Source: Casuarius casuarius (taxonomy: Eukaryota; Chordata; Aves; Casuariiformes; Casuariidae). Taken from it: 64,000 nt of DNA. Each line of letters begins with the position of its first letter. Positions within the stretch are counted from its first letter, which is position 1. Made by a program: the position numbers and the translations under genes. The notes beneath the pieces are model-generated. The model was given only the letters and a program-made list of their open reading frames with translations, was not told the DNA's origin and did not search any database. The stretch is from positions 207,906 to 271,905 of the forward strand of contig PTFA01000194.1 in assembly GCA_003342895.1 (NCBI GenBank), written 5' to 3'. Of this stretch, positions 48,901 through 61,470 are shown in pieces.

Positions 48901-51900
48901 TTGGCTTTGCTTTTGAAAGACGCTGAATCTTGCACTACTTGGTATATGTTACCTATCGTGCTGGTTGTCCTCAGTGTGTTTGAGCTGTTGGGAGGGCAGA
49001 GTTTGTTACCATGCATCATCATCAGCAGGTTTCCCATACACAAGTAAGCTGCCACAGCCATAAATGTGAACCATGCAGACAAGAGTGGGTGGGATCATGT
49101 TGGATAAGGTATGTGCTGATTCAGTGCAGCTCCTGTGCAGTCAGATACAAAGGTTCCTGTAAGTTCCCTATCTTCATCTTACAGTTGTCTCCTGTTGAGC
49201 TCCGAGAAAGGTATGGTGTGTGAAGTCTGTTGTTGCTCTTTCTGAAAACGAACCTTGCTGGTAGTCCACAACTTCTGCTAGTAAAAGGAACCAGAACAAA
49301 CAGTTTCCTGTGCCAGTGGTTATACCTGGACTCTAGTAGCTAGTTGTATTTCACATCGTTTTCATAGAAGAAGTTCTTACTGAGTATGAGAGGTGATGTC
49401 TAAAATTTGCAAAATAATTCCAGCTTGAAATGTCACACTGTTTGAAAATTTTGCACCTGAGATGTTCTGTTATGAACAGAATCTGCATTTATCATAACTG
49501 AAAAGATACAGTACCTCCCAGTCTTTCTCTGTCCTGGTCGTTTCTACTTGCATTTATTAGCACACTATTATTTGAGTTTCCCTGTGTGATCAGTTACTGT
49601 CTAAAAAACACAAATACGGATAAGGAGGCAAGTGTCATTCCTTTGTCCAATTCTCCCCACTCCAGTCCCACCCTAATAGTTTGCTGTGGTGCTTTTCAAA
49701 AGGTTTTCTAGGAAAAATAGTTCTAACTTGGAATATAATCCACTTCAGTTATTCCATTTAAAGAAATGTTACATTTAAACAAGAGTGAATTGGAGTATGT
49801 GTTTGGTCGTCTCCAGAATCTGCTGTTGTCCTTGATGTAAAGTTTAAAGTTTAATTACTGATCATTATACTTGTACTTTGTTTATTCTCTATGCTCCAGT
49901 GGAAGTATCTGGGTTGTGCTTTAGAAATTGTATATAGGTATCAGGAGGAAAATGTCTCTAGGCTTTTCTGTTAGTAAGTGTTATCTCCTATCTTCAGAAG
50001 CAGACATGCCATATGCTGCTCCCTTTTTCTTTGCACGCTACCTGTGAAGTTGAAACAACCCCCTATTACTCAGCTTTGTCTTGTTGTACATGGTTTATTT
50101 AAAATTCAGAACCTGAGCAATTCTTTTAGAACTTCTTTTGGATTAATTTTAATGTTCTGTACCTAGAAACAGAGCTGAGATTATCTGCACCTTTTATTGG
50201 AATTTAAAAACGGCGGAGAGCTTTTTGGCCTTGTCTGTTCCTGTTTTCAGTGCTAGTCATGGTGCGAGCTGTCTGCTGTGGTATAGATGTGAGGAGAGGC
50301 TTGGGTGTTTTCCACTGCTGGAAAACTGAACTGAAATACCACAGCAAGACCATCCTGAAAGCGCGTGATGCTTCGTTCCCATTGGTAGCAAGTGTAGAAA
50401 AATTTCATGATTGGTCATCTTTAAAGTAATTTTTCTTCCTGGCTTCAGTTGTCTGGGTCCATTTTCTGTTCCTTGTCCTCCTTCCCCCCCTCTGTCCCTA
50501 GCTTACACAAATTTTTCCCAGAAATGTTGTTTATTGGGTGTGTTTGTTTATCACAAAATTGTTTTTTATATAGCTTTGTAGATACAAGGTCAATGTGAAC
50601 TGAAGTATTAACTGCTTTACTCTTACTTATCTTTGGGTGCAGCTTTCCACAGATTGAAATATTGACCTCTGTAGTAGTGGTCTGTGGTATAAAACCTGCC
50701 CTGAGTGAAAGAGCATAGCAGGCGTAGCCCCAGAACCAGAGAAAAGGGCATTCTATTGTCCGTCGTAATTGTTTTTATTTTTCCTGCTCTTCCCTTGAAA
50801 AAGAAAGAAAAACTTCTTGCTTTTATTTCCTGCTCAAAATACAACATGGCAACTACTGATTTTTGTGCATAATACCTCAGAAATAATTACTTCTCTTCCT
50901 TAATTCACCGGATTGGTTACCGACATTTAGCACTTGCTCTAGGAACCAGCCAGTGTTTTTAAAGTGTTGTCAGCCTCTGGTAATTCCTAAAAGATAAATG
51001 GGACAGGCTTACAGATATGGGAAGAGCATAACTATTGGGGATTCCCATGCTGATGTCCCAGTAAATCAGACTCATCTTTTACAGGAACACGATTTTATAG
51101 TGAACGCTTTTCTACTTATTTTTTCTGCACTTTATAGTGATGCATAGATATTTATAGCGTAGGTCTGTACATGACCTGTTTACAATAAACCACTAAAAAT
51201 AATGTATGTGCTGAAGTACATCTGTAAGAACTTACACAGTGATCTGTAGGGTTTCTTTTTATTCTTTGACACTAACACAAAATAGCAAATGGCCAAGAAT
51301 CTGAATGAACTTATGAAGGGTGTAAGTCTGTACGGGTACAGATGTACGTTGATGCAAGTCCTCAGTATCTTAGGCTTCCTGTAACTGTGGCTGTGGAATT
51401 CAGCCCTGCTGATGAGTAGGCAGAAACAGCTAGTGCATGTGTTAAGTGCAGATAAAAGCCTTGTATTGCTCATTCACCAAGGCTGCTTGTATAATTAAGC
51501 AATGACTAATGGTCACTGCGGAGCTGGAACTACAGGACATTTGTTCTGTCTACTGCAAAGGAAAGAAACAATTTAAGAAGTTACTTTAGGCAATATGTGG
51601 CAGCAGTTTTGGGGGATTTAGTGAAATTTCCTTCTAGTTTGTGACTATGATATTCAAAACATTCAGCCTCTGAAAATGAGCCACATAGCTAGAGTACTGT
51701 GGTGATCAATGGTAATCGTAATTGTGGTTTAAAGGAAGAAGAATGCTGAGGTCCAGAAATGCTGCCAAAGTGACCAGAGGCAGACTGCCTTTTAATTAAG
51801 AAAACCTGTCCTTGTTTTGTTTGAAGCAGCATTTGTTCTATTTTGACAGCATGTGAGGTTCCCTTTAAGGAGTATGATGATATGCACATCATGCAGAATA

Positions 51901-54900
51901 TGCTAATCCAGCCTTTATACCAAGCACCAAGAAATTAAATCCTTTGTTGTAGATAATACCTTAGACTTATACTGCTGGTTGATACTGAACACTAAGCAAA
52001 CTTCTACTCAAAAATCAGCAATTCAGCACAGCCCTGACATGAAAATCTATAGTCTATAGCTTTTTCTAGAATATAAATGAATACTTGTGCAAGATCATGT
52101 GCATCTTGGATGAACTTTTTCGTGTGGACAGGTATCTCTTAATCTCAAAGTATGTACTTCGATTGGTAGTATTAAACAGGTGGAGGATCCTCATGTTTCC
52201 CTAACATTTATACCTTCCCATTTCCATTAGCAAAGGTTTATTACGCTAAACTCCAGAAAACCATTCCTCTTCCATACAGAAAAACCATCTGAATACCACT
52301 TGGATTCCAGTTTCATGCTGTCACTGGCCTTCCTGCCTGTATTTTGAATTGAACATATTTATAAATAACTGATAATCTCTTAAGTTTACCAGTTAACCTA
52401 GAGGTATTACCTTTCTTGGGTAGCATGTACCTTGCAGCAGTTTTTATCTTATTTAAACACTGGTCTGATTGAAGATTAAAAGATGAAATGAGATTTTTTT
52501 GACTTCTCCTTAGCACCAGAAGCAGCAAACTTCCCTAGGGGCCTGGGCCTGATACTACTGCCCCATGTAGCTACCTGGTTCTGAGTTCATATAGGTGAAG
52601 CAAAAAGAGTTCTGAACTTAAGTCCTTGCCTTGAAAGACACTGGACTCTTGTTTTCAGTAAGAGTTACAGTGCCTAAGTAAGAGATACGCACCCCAGATA
52701 CTTTCATCTGCTCTTTAATTAGTTCTTGTTCTAGAAAATGGGGAATAATAGAGCTGCTCCAGATATCGGGGGTGATGTGAGGATAAATTGTCAAAATGCC
52801 AAAGGAGTTTGGTAAAAGGGAGAGGGAGTCTTAAGGATCTAAGACTGAATGTTGAATATAGAGAGATTTGAGTTGATGACTGTGTGTGTTTGTGTGTGGG
52901 GGTGACTGTTTCTAAATGGGGTTTGGCTACCCTGACAATAGTAAAAGAAGCCTTTTTTTTTTTTTCTTTCCTCCCCCAGGCATAATCCACGTCCATTTTA
53001 GATAATCATTTCATTCTTCTCTTCTAGAGAAGGCAAGCTTGGTACATGGATTCTAATTTCAGGAAGTAAAAGGTTACAGTTAAGCAGCTGAACAGAGTAC
53101 GCTTGCTATAGTATCTGCTGATCCAAGGGGTGAGGTCTAGAATGTCAGCTTATTTTTTGTCGGCTGGCGTCCTGTTCTTCATTAAATCTGTGCATTAGAA
53201 AGGGTGTAATAGCTTGTTCGTTCAGTGGTCTCTAGGTCTAGAATTAATGACACACTGGATTATCCATAGCCAGTTGTAAACCATTGTTAATAGTGTCTTG
53301 AGTTTTCCTACAGTTCTTAAGGTGGGGCTTCCAGTCTACGCAGACTGCATTTTCAAAGCAGAAATGTTGCTTCTGCTTGTGTAAATAATGGCTTGCAGAA
53401 ACATCGCACCTACTGTGAAGACCTCTTCGTTTCTAAGAGCAGCTTTGCTATAAGTGTCAGCTTGCCACATTTACATTCCACTTCACTGATTTGCTGTCAT
53501 TCTAGGTTGGATCCGGTATGCTGAAAGGGTACTTACCAATCTCGTGACCTCTCACATTTGCACTGCAAAGTCTCCGCAGCAGATCATGGGCTCCCTGGTG
53601 AAAGGCTACTTTGCTAGGCAGCAGGTAACTAATTTTGCTTTATTTACCTTTATATTTTCCTAAAAAGATGGGTTAATAGGCTTTAATACTGAAACATCCA
53701 TCTTGCTGTGCTATAAAAAGATAAAGCATCTTTCTGAACTGTTTCACTTGAGGAATGGAATGTGCTCTGTTCCTATGCAAGTATCCATGATACAGAAAAA
53801 ATACAAAGAACCTCATTTTATGCAATGTGCTGTAAGCTGGCAGCAATCCTTGTGCTCCCAGTGCAATACGGGTTTAGATATTTATGCATAATATTAAATC
53901 TAGGATGGCTAAGGAGATTTTTTGTTAAATGCTGCCTGTGGAGTTCTATACTGCAGCCAAAACAGGGAGCAGAGGAAAATAATGTAGAAATTATCCCGTT
54001 TTCTTGTATCAAGAAAGAACATTGCATCCTAGAAACTGAACTTTCTCCTCAGTTGTGCATATTGAAAGTGTTGCCATTCTTTTTACGTATTACACTTAAA
54101 TTTTACTGCATTCAGATTACATAGGAAAGTATTGCTTTCTCTGCATGGATACAGAAATGTCCATGGACTTGCTGTGGATGAAAGTGGAGTGAGAGAGCTG
54201 GAAAACAGAATTCTGAAGTCTTGACTTCTTCTGACTGCCTTGAAAGATGAATGCAATAAAAGCTGCACAAAATGTGGTCTGAAGGAATAAGCGCAAGTTT
54301 CAGTCAGAAGACTCTTGACTTTGGATGATCGTTGCTGATGCTTTATGACTATTGCCAAATGACTTCATCTGTGTGCTGTAGTCTTCCAATTTGTCACCGG
54401 GGTTAATTATTAGTATTACCTGTATAATGCTTATGGTGGTATTTTTCATCCTTGAAGCTGTCTTTGCTCTTCGTGGAGTTCACATGTTCCTTTTCTTATG
54501 TCCCACAGAACTTGTCTCCTGATAAAATTTTCCATGTAATTGTGGCGCCTTGTTATGACAAAAAATTGGAAGCCTTGCGGGAAGATTTCTACACTGCCTT
54601 GTATAATTCTCAAGAAGTTGATTGTGTTCTAACATCAGGTTAAAACTTCTTTAAACTTCTTATTAATCAAGCCATACATGAATCTGCATTGTTAGAATAG
54701 CCTTTATCCTGGACTCTCTTTTTTCAAGCCTGTTTTAGTGGAAGGATAAGGCTGGGGTTTTTTTTTTCTGCTTTAAAGAGAAGTATCTTTTCTTGTGCTT
54801 CTGGTAGTAGAGGTATTGTGTAGGGTAAGTGCAAGCAAGGAACACATTTTGAGTTGATACTCATCCAAAAACAAGAATCAGATTTGTTCTTGTCAACCCC

Positions 54901-57900
54901 TTGAGAAAGGCAAAAGCTGTGCAAATTCATATTACAATCTTTGTCTTGCTCGTTTGTGCTCACCAATTAATCTCCACTGGAATTATTCTTAACTTTCCAA
55001 ATGCATGGCACCAGTGGCTTTTTGGTGTGGCTCTTGTCTCTAATGTCCAAACAATGTATCCTCCTTTTCTCCCTGTGGTATAGAAACTTTTTCCAAATTT
55101 TATGCCACGGAAAGGCTAAGGATATCATTATTTAAAGCTTGGAGGAAGTTGAAGGCCCTTTTCTTCAGGGCTGGAAGTGCCAGGCTTCTTGGTTACTGGA
55201 GGAACTCACACTAATAAGAATGGGAGAATGTGACTGTAAGCACGTGTAGGTGTTGGAATATTGATCTCTTAAATGGAGATGCAGCATGTGCATTTTGCTT
55301 TGTGTTGAAAGTAAAATGTCATACATTTTTCTACAGGTGAAATTGTCCAAATAATGGAACAGAAAAATGTGTCTATGAAAGATGTGACTGAAGTAGCTGT
55401 AGATAGTTTGTAAGTAGTTTTGCTGTGGATTGCTTTGTTATTTTGATGACAAATGACAAACCCTTGAGCAAATTCAACATAAATATAAAATTTCTCAAAG
55501 GGATGTTTTCCTTTTGAAGGAAAGAAAAAAGAAAAACCCTGCATCAAAGCCTGAATATACTGAAGTCTTTCCCTTTATATAGTAGCTAAAAAACCCAGAA
55601 GTGTTCTTTTAGGGGCATATTGCTAAAAATAAAGGTAATGTGAAACAGTTAATACTATTACTGTACCAATTAATCTAAAATAGGTAATTTGAAACAACAA
55701 CCCCTTTCAAAATTATTTAAGATTTATGATTTTTGAAGATACGTAGCCTTTTAGTTATATTTTTATTGCAGAGATATTAGATTTGATGATATCAAGTTTA
55801 TGACTTGCTAGTAAGTGTGACTGTCTAAGGGTGTCTGACCCCATTCTTCTAAAGCTTTCCTATGCTTGAGCATTTATAAACTTGAACAACCTCATCTGCC
55901 CCCCTCCTGCTGTCTGGCCTCACACAAGGATATGCTGGGATGTCATCACGGGGTTGACCATCTGTTCTGTGCTTCCCTCTCATTCAGACCTGCATCTTGA
56001 GAGTAAATTTCCACTTTTCTGTAATGCATCCATGTAGAATTAACATAAATAGTACCCTTTCAGAAAATGCTAAGTCAGTTTTATCCTAAACAGAGTAGCT
56101 CAGTTTTTCAAGATTAGATAAAATGAAAGCATGCTTTAGGGTGAAGTCTTGTAGATGAAAATCACACAAAGCATTAATGAGATTTTGTTTACTCGCTGCA
56201 TGACTACCCCAGAAAGCAGCATGCATGTTATCTTAGTTACAAAGGCAGGTCTTCCAGCTTACTGATCTCGGTTCAAGTGTGACAGATGTTACTTGGTCTC
56301 TTTACAGAGTGGTAGTTAGTAGTGGAGCAGTAAACATGCTTTCTTGTACAAAAAGGAAGAAAATTCTTAGAAAAAATCCTTTTAACTTTCAATTAGTCTC
56401 CTACAGACCTTGTCTAGGCCGGGGAGATGTGATACAGTGGTAACGGTTTCAGTACGGTGTGTATAGTATAGCTCCTATGATTACTTCTGCCAGAAACTAC
56501 TACATTGATAGAAAATTACATATGTAAAGTTCTTGCAGACATAATCACGTAGTCATTTACTTCTGAATCAGCCTGTCCAATTGAAGAACAAGGCTTATTC
56601 AGAATGTACGTGTTTTATTGGATCAGTTTATATTGGAGAATAAGGTCTTTTTTTTTTAAAAGGACTAATCTAACAATTTGGCTCAAACTGTGAAACCTGA
56701 TGACATTAAATTTTGTTATTCTTGGGTCTTCAAAGTAGATTTTCAGAGGAATGACTATAACTTAAACTCCTCTTCTTAAAATAAGTTATACCATGGTAGC
56801 AATTTGTGGTGAAGTACTTGTGATTTTTAGTATTAGAAAAGTAGTGTGAACAAAGTAACTTGCATTTGAGTTCTCAGTTAATTTTTACATCTAGAGAATG
56901 TTAACAAATAGCAGTTGGCTAAAATTAGGAGGCAGTATCATGGAGCAAAATTGCCTGGTATTATATTAAAAAAAATAAAAAGTTGCAGTATTTCTTAAGT
57001 AAATGTAATGGTGTGGTTTAGAGGGGATATACATACCAGATTTGTAAACTTCAGTTCTTTAGTGATTAAACTCTGTGGTTATTACAACTTCAGTATTTTT
57101 AGTAAGGTGTTTTCAGCAGTAGTTCTTGCTTTGGTTTCCCAGTTGAATGCCATGCTCAGGCAAGAACAAGCAGTATAGATCAGGAGAGGTCATGGTTGGG
57201 TGTTCCAGGAGGAAGGTAAATTAGACTCTAACTAGAGATGCTTTTATGTGTGAAGGCAAAAGATCTGTCTGTTCATTAATCTGAAGAAGCAAAACTCTTC
57301 CTGAAATGAGCCATACCAGTTGCCCCTAGCAATTTCTCTTTTGCTCAAAGGAATATGAGCTTGTAGAGTTGCAGTCTTTGGCTTTCACCAGCACATAGTG
57401 CAGTACAGCTTATACTACAGCCACTTGTGCTCATCAGTGCTCTGTTTCTAATGGGGGAGGCATAATGTGGCCCTATGCTGAATTACAAATTCCCACTTGA
57501 ATACTTGTCTCCTACCTGTAGCATTCACAGCAGGAGAACTGCTTGCATGAGCAAAGGCTTGTGACTTCTGAAATGCTTTTAGATCTTCCCAGGTTAAAAA
57601 TGTTTCCTGCTAAGGTTAATCTTCTAAATACTTTTCATGCTTATATTTGGTTGTTTTTGCCCAAAATGTCTCCTGAGCAATGAATGGCTGTTAACCAAGT
57701 CTTTAGATGGTATTGGGCATGCATTCTTTTAAATTACTGTTGCTTGAGGTTTTCTGAACATGTAAAGTTCTGCATCCTTTTTCTTTCTTTCTTTCTTTTT
57801 TTTTTTTTTTCCCCTACCACTGTGCTGCAGCCCTAAAGAGTTTATTTTGTTTAGGGTCTAACAAATAAAAATGTTACTATTTTCCCACTGACTGCTATAA

Positions 57901-59497
57901 AACGCTTCTTTTGGGAGGGAGAGAAGGGGAAGAATAAATTCTACTTTCTTAAGGAATTAAATTTTTGAGTTGATCTTCTTTTTCTGCTGTTTTCTAAGGT
58001 TTGGTGAAATAAAGGAGGGAGATGTAGTAAGGCATGATGGGAAGACATCTGATGGTTACCTGGAGCACATTTTTAAACATGCTGCAAAGGAGCTTTTTGG
58101 CATGGATGTCAAAGAAATCACCTACAAAGCATTAAAGTAAGTTGGAATTCTGTACTCTCTCATGTGGGATGGGCTAGCTGGAGCTACAGTGAACTTTAAT
58201 GCAGTTACTACTGACCTGATTCAGCCACCGATAGGCCTTTATGTATTATAAACCTGAAAATTTGCTGTGAAGCAGCTCTTTCTGGCTTTCATTTTATTAA
58301 TAAAATGTATCTGCCCTTAAAGTGAGGTATAATTTTATCCTGCAAATTCCACCCAACTTCTATTTTAGTTACAGTTTAGAAACTAGAAGACTTAACGTTA
58401 ATCCCACTGTTATCCTACTTTTTTATTCTCTTACAAGCACCTGAATAAAAACTGCCTTTTGGTAATACAGTGGTTTAAAATCTTCTCTGTATATCTTTGC
58501 AGGAACAAGGACTTTCAAGAAGTTACGCTTGAAAAGGATGGTGAGACACTGCTGCGTTTTGCAGCAGCTTACGGCTTTAGAAATATCCAGAACATGGTTC
58601 TGAAGTTGAAAAAGGGAAAGTTTTCATACCATTTTGTAGAGGTCCTTGCCTGCCCAGGAGGTAAGAATGATAGTGGATCCACCGCCCCCCTGCACACGCA
58701 CCTTGAATCTCAAAGGAAGGTTGTCTTACAGGCAGGCACTTAATTTGATTCCCTCTTATCTTAATAATCTAAGATGCTTACTGCATAGTGAATGATCTGG
58801 AATACCAGCTACCTGTATCAGATTGCTTCAAACAATCATTGAGTTTTCTAAAATTAAACACAGTATTATTTGCTTTCTACTGACCTACAAATAAGTCACA
58901 GCATGGTCTTTTTGATTATTTCAAACTTCAGAGGAAAGACTCTGAAATGGTAGATGTTAAGGGCAAAAAAAGACATGGGATGTAGTTAAGATCATAAAAC
59001 CAAGGCAAAGCAAAAGATTGTTTCTGTGGAAAGCTCATTTACATTAAGATGCTGTTGTTGATGCTGAAGTTGGTTTAAGTAAATAAAAATCATGATGGAG
59101 AGGGATGCTAATTTTTGTAAAAAGACAGCAGTTTTTTGCTTTTTCTGTTTTCCTCTTCTTTTTAGAGCACTATGAAAACATTTTCCAAGTTAGTGTAGTC
59201 TTTCTGTTCAGAGCAAATATCCATCACCCTTGTGGGCTTTTTTCTTTTTCTTTAGGGTGCTTAAATGGAAAAGGCCAGGCCCAAACTGAAGATGGAAAGC
59301 CAGATAAAGCGCTGCTTAACCAGATGGAAGAAGTGTACGCTGCAATACCTGTTAGGCTTCCAGAAGCCAACATGCATGTACAGAAGATGTACCAGGACTG
59401 GTTGGAAGGCATGGACTCCAAGAAGGTCCAGGAAACTTTGCACACCAAATACAGTGCAGTAAATCAAACAGCAAGTAGTCTGGATATCAAATGGTAA
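42577..59497 (+). CDS. NARF: NARF, nuclear prelamin A recognition factor (iron-only hydrogenase-like), complete
   Basis: Eleven coding exons: 42577-42603, 43306-43386, 44492-44635, 46396-46528, 48654-48788, 53506-53624, 54509-54638, 55337-55409, 57999-58136, 58503-58660, 59256-59497. All introns are GT..AG and the phases agree, giving 459 aa against 456 in human. It starts [15 protein letters not shown]. The Fe-S ligand Cys pattern of the Nar1/IOP1/hydrogenase-like family is intact. N-terminal cluster: C6 and C53-x2-C56-x2-C59 (CLACDNC). C-terminal cluster: C172 (SACPGW), C228 (APCYD) and C377-x3-C381 (ACPGGCLNG). The protein ends in SLDIKW. From family knowledge it binds farnesylated prelamin A at the nuclear lamina. 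The start is the first ATG after the presumed promoter, in a weak Kozak context. Confidence 0.97.
42604..46395 (+). other. NARF: NARF introns 1-3
   Basis: Introns 42604-43305, 43387-44491 and 44636-46395. Intron 1 begins in the CpG island and has a C run at 42960-42971. Short ORFs, such as those around 45315-45599, are unrecognised. No mobile element or RNA gene is seen. Confidence 0.75.
46529..53505 (+). other. NARF: NARF introns 4 and 5
   Basis: Introns 46529-48653 and 48789-53505 (4.7 kb, the longest in the gene). They contain a C14 run at 46697-46710 and a pyrimidine/T tract at 47881-47916. The sequence is otherwise AT-rich, with no other exon, RNA gene or transposon recognised. Confidence 0.75.
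53625..55336 (+). other. NARF: NARF introns 6 and 7
   Basis: Introns 53625-54508 and 54639-55336. Both are AT-rich, with no repeats or genes recognised. The 120-codon frame at 53762-54124 sits wholly inside intron 6 and resembles nothing known to me. Confidence 0.75.
55410..59255 (+). other. NARF: NARF introns 8-10
   Basis: Introns 55410-57998, 58137-58502 and 58661-59255. Intron 8 has a (CTTT)n/poly(T) pyrimidine tract at about 57779-57815, some 185 bp before exon 9. Nothing else recognised. Confidence 0.75.
57779..57815. repeat. (CTTT)n / poly(T) microsatellite
   Basis: Several CTTT units run into a pure T tract and then CCCC, in NARF intron 8. Confidence 0.9.
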
Positions 59498-61470
59498 CAA
59501 ATCAAACCTGCAGAAGATTTGCTTAGGTTTAGTTACAGATTCAGCACTGGAAACATTCTATGCAATTGCAGATGCTATGCACTAGCTGAGTGAATGAATG
59601 AGATGCTTTCCCTAGTTGTTACTTACGAAGAACCATTGCTTTTTTAAAAACAAAGTGAAAAATCTCTGAAAGCCCCAATTCCTGCCATTGTCTGTTAACT
59701 CTTATTGTGTGTAATCTCCTGTGTACAGTGGATTTCCCTGTTCAAAGCCACCATCTTGCAAGGTACCTAAGCACTTTCTGCCAGGTGCAGGGAGTGTAAT
59801 TCTTGGTGAAGCTACTGCAGCTTGAGGATTCCTTTCACTTCAAAACAGGCTGCCCCAAGAAGGCAAGATCATATTATTCCTAGATACACCAACCCTTTTG
59901 TCGTGGGAAAATGGTCATCATGATTTCTAATGTTGTTGTTGCAGTTGTTGTATAGTAACTTGGGATTTACTTGCCTTGTTAACCAAAAAAAAAAAAAAAA
60001 ACCTTTACAGTGACAAGTGTGTATATGGGGAAATGTAATGAATTAATTTATGCCTTCTGTATCCTTATTTTAGTAAAAATTGCTCAGTTCCAAACTAGTG
60101 GCACCATTCCCTACTGATGCAACATTTTGTAAGGAACAGGATGCTTCACATAAACTGGACTTTGGAAAATAATGCTAAGTGGTTCTAATGCAATTCTTAA
60201 TTAAAAATAGTGGCAAATAGGTTGGTACAAAAGGAGGGTTCCCCCCACCCCCCCTTCAGTTTTCATATAAACTTGCAGTTAGGAAGAAGGAGGCTGTCTA
60301 CGTTGTCTGGCTTCTTTATGAAAGTGAAATGTTCACTGTTAGCTGAGCCTGGGCATACATACTACAGCTTTGGTAGATGCAACCTCAGCCGGGATTACAG
60401 CACTTCCATTCTTTCATGCTTTGGGTTCACAGAATACCAGATTGTATTCAAAACTTTATTTTTCTGTAAGTCTGATAATATGAAGATAAATTTGTCATGG
60501 ATACCTAAAAATACTAAAAAAGTATTAGGAAACACTTGTGAGCTCATCAAAGTTGCTACACGTGGGCATCATGAATTTTGGTGCACTTATTTTTGAGGTT
60601 TGTTGTCAGAGGAGTGTTCAAGAGTGGACAAAGATCAAATTACTGGTAACTTCAAGTTTTCCTCATAATATTAGGTTTGTTCTTAATCAACAGCTGTTTT
60701 GAAACTAGGAAGGTTTCAGCTTTCCTTTTCCAGTCTGAAAGTGCGGATGGGCTTTTAATCACTTCAACAAGTGTTTGAATGCATCTTCATATAAATTTCT
60801 TAATGGTGTATAACTGCTTGTATGTGCAAAGTCTAATACTGCACGAGCCTCTGTATATTTGAAATCAGTATCTAGCTTGCACACAGTGGATGGGATTAAG
60901 GCGTTGGTGAAAGCAATGCAAGTCCCAGCATTGGCTTAAACAACAGAGGCTCAAGAGGAGAGGGAGAGATTTAAGTACATTAGCCTGATGCCAAGAAATA
61001 GTTTAATGTGAAGCTGTTAAGAGTTGCAGCTTCGAAGTAAACCTCCTTCAGCTAAATAATAAAACATTTCACTCTGAGGGACGTTCCTGTTCAAGTGCAT
61101 GAGTTTGCCTACTCTGACTACCTGAATGAAGACGATGAGAGTATACCCATAAATTAGCCTTTGTACGTTATGTTTCTTGTTTTAATAAAAACAGTATACC
61201 TAAATGGTGCAATATCAGAAAACCTACAGAAATCTACCTCTGTACAGGAAGGGAGTCCAGAAACCCTGCGAAGACCTATATAGATGAAACCATAATAATA
61301 TCTACTAAAGGACGACAGTGGTGTTGAATGAATTTCTGAACAGATTACTTTTAGAAGCAACGCAACTCCTTCGATCTCATTTGCTTTATCTCTTTCCCTC
61401 AAATTTCCCCAAATTCCCTCAAAAATTTCAAAAGAATTATCTTGTAATAAAGTCTTGTTCTATGCTTGTA
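59498..61470 (+). other. NARF: NARF 3'UTR (inferred extent)
   Basis: Sequence after the NARF TAA stop. Candidate poly(A) signals (AATAAA) lie at 61058-61063, 61184-61189 and 61446-61451. A 17-base A run at 59985-60001 has no upstream AATAAA close by and is more likely genomic. No coding potential seen. Confidence 0.45.

Noticed and set aside
59985..60001. A17 run as a possible processed-transcript tail or retroposon end
   Set aside because: No poly(A) signal close upstream, no target-site duplication and no recognisable source gene.
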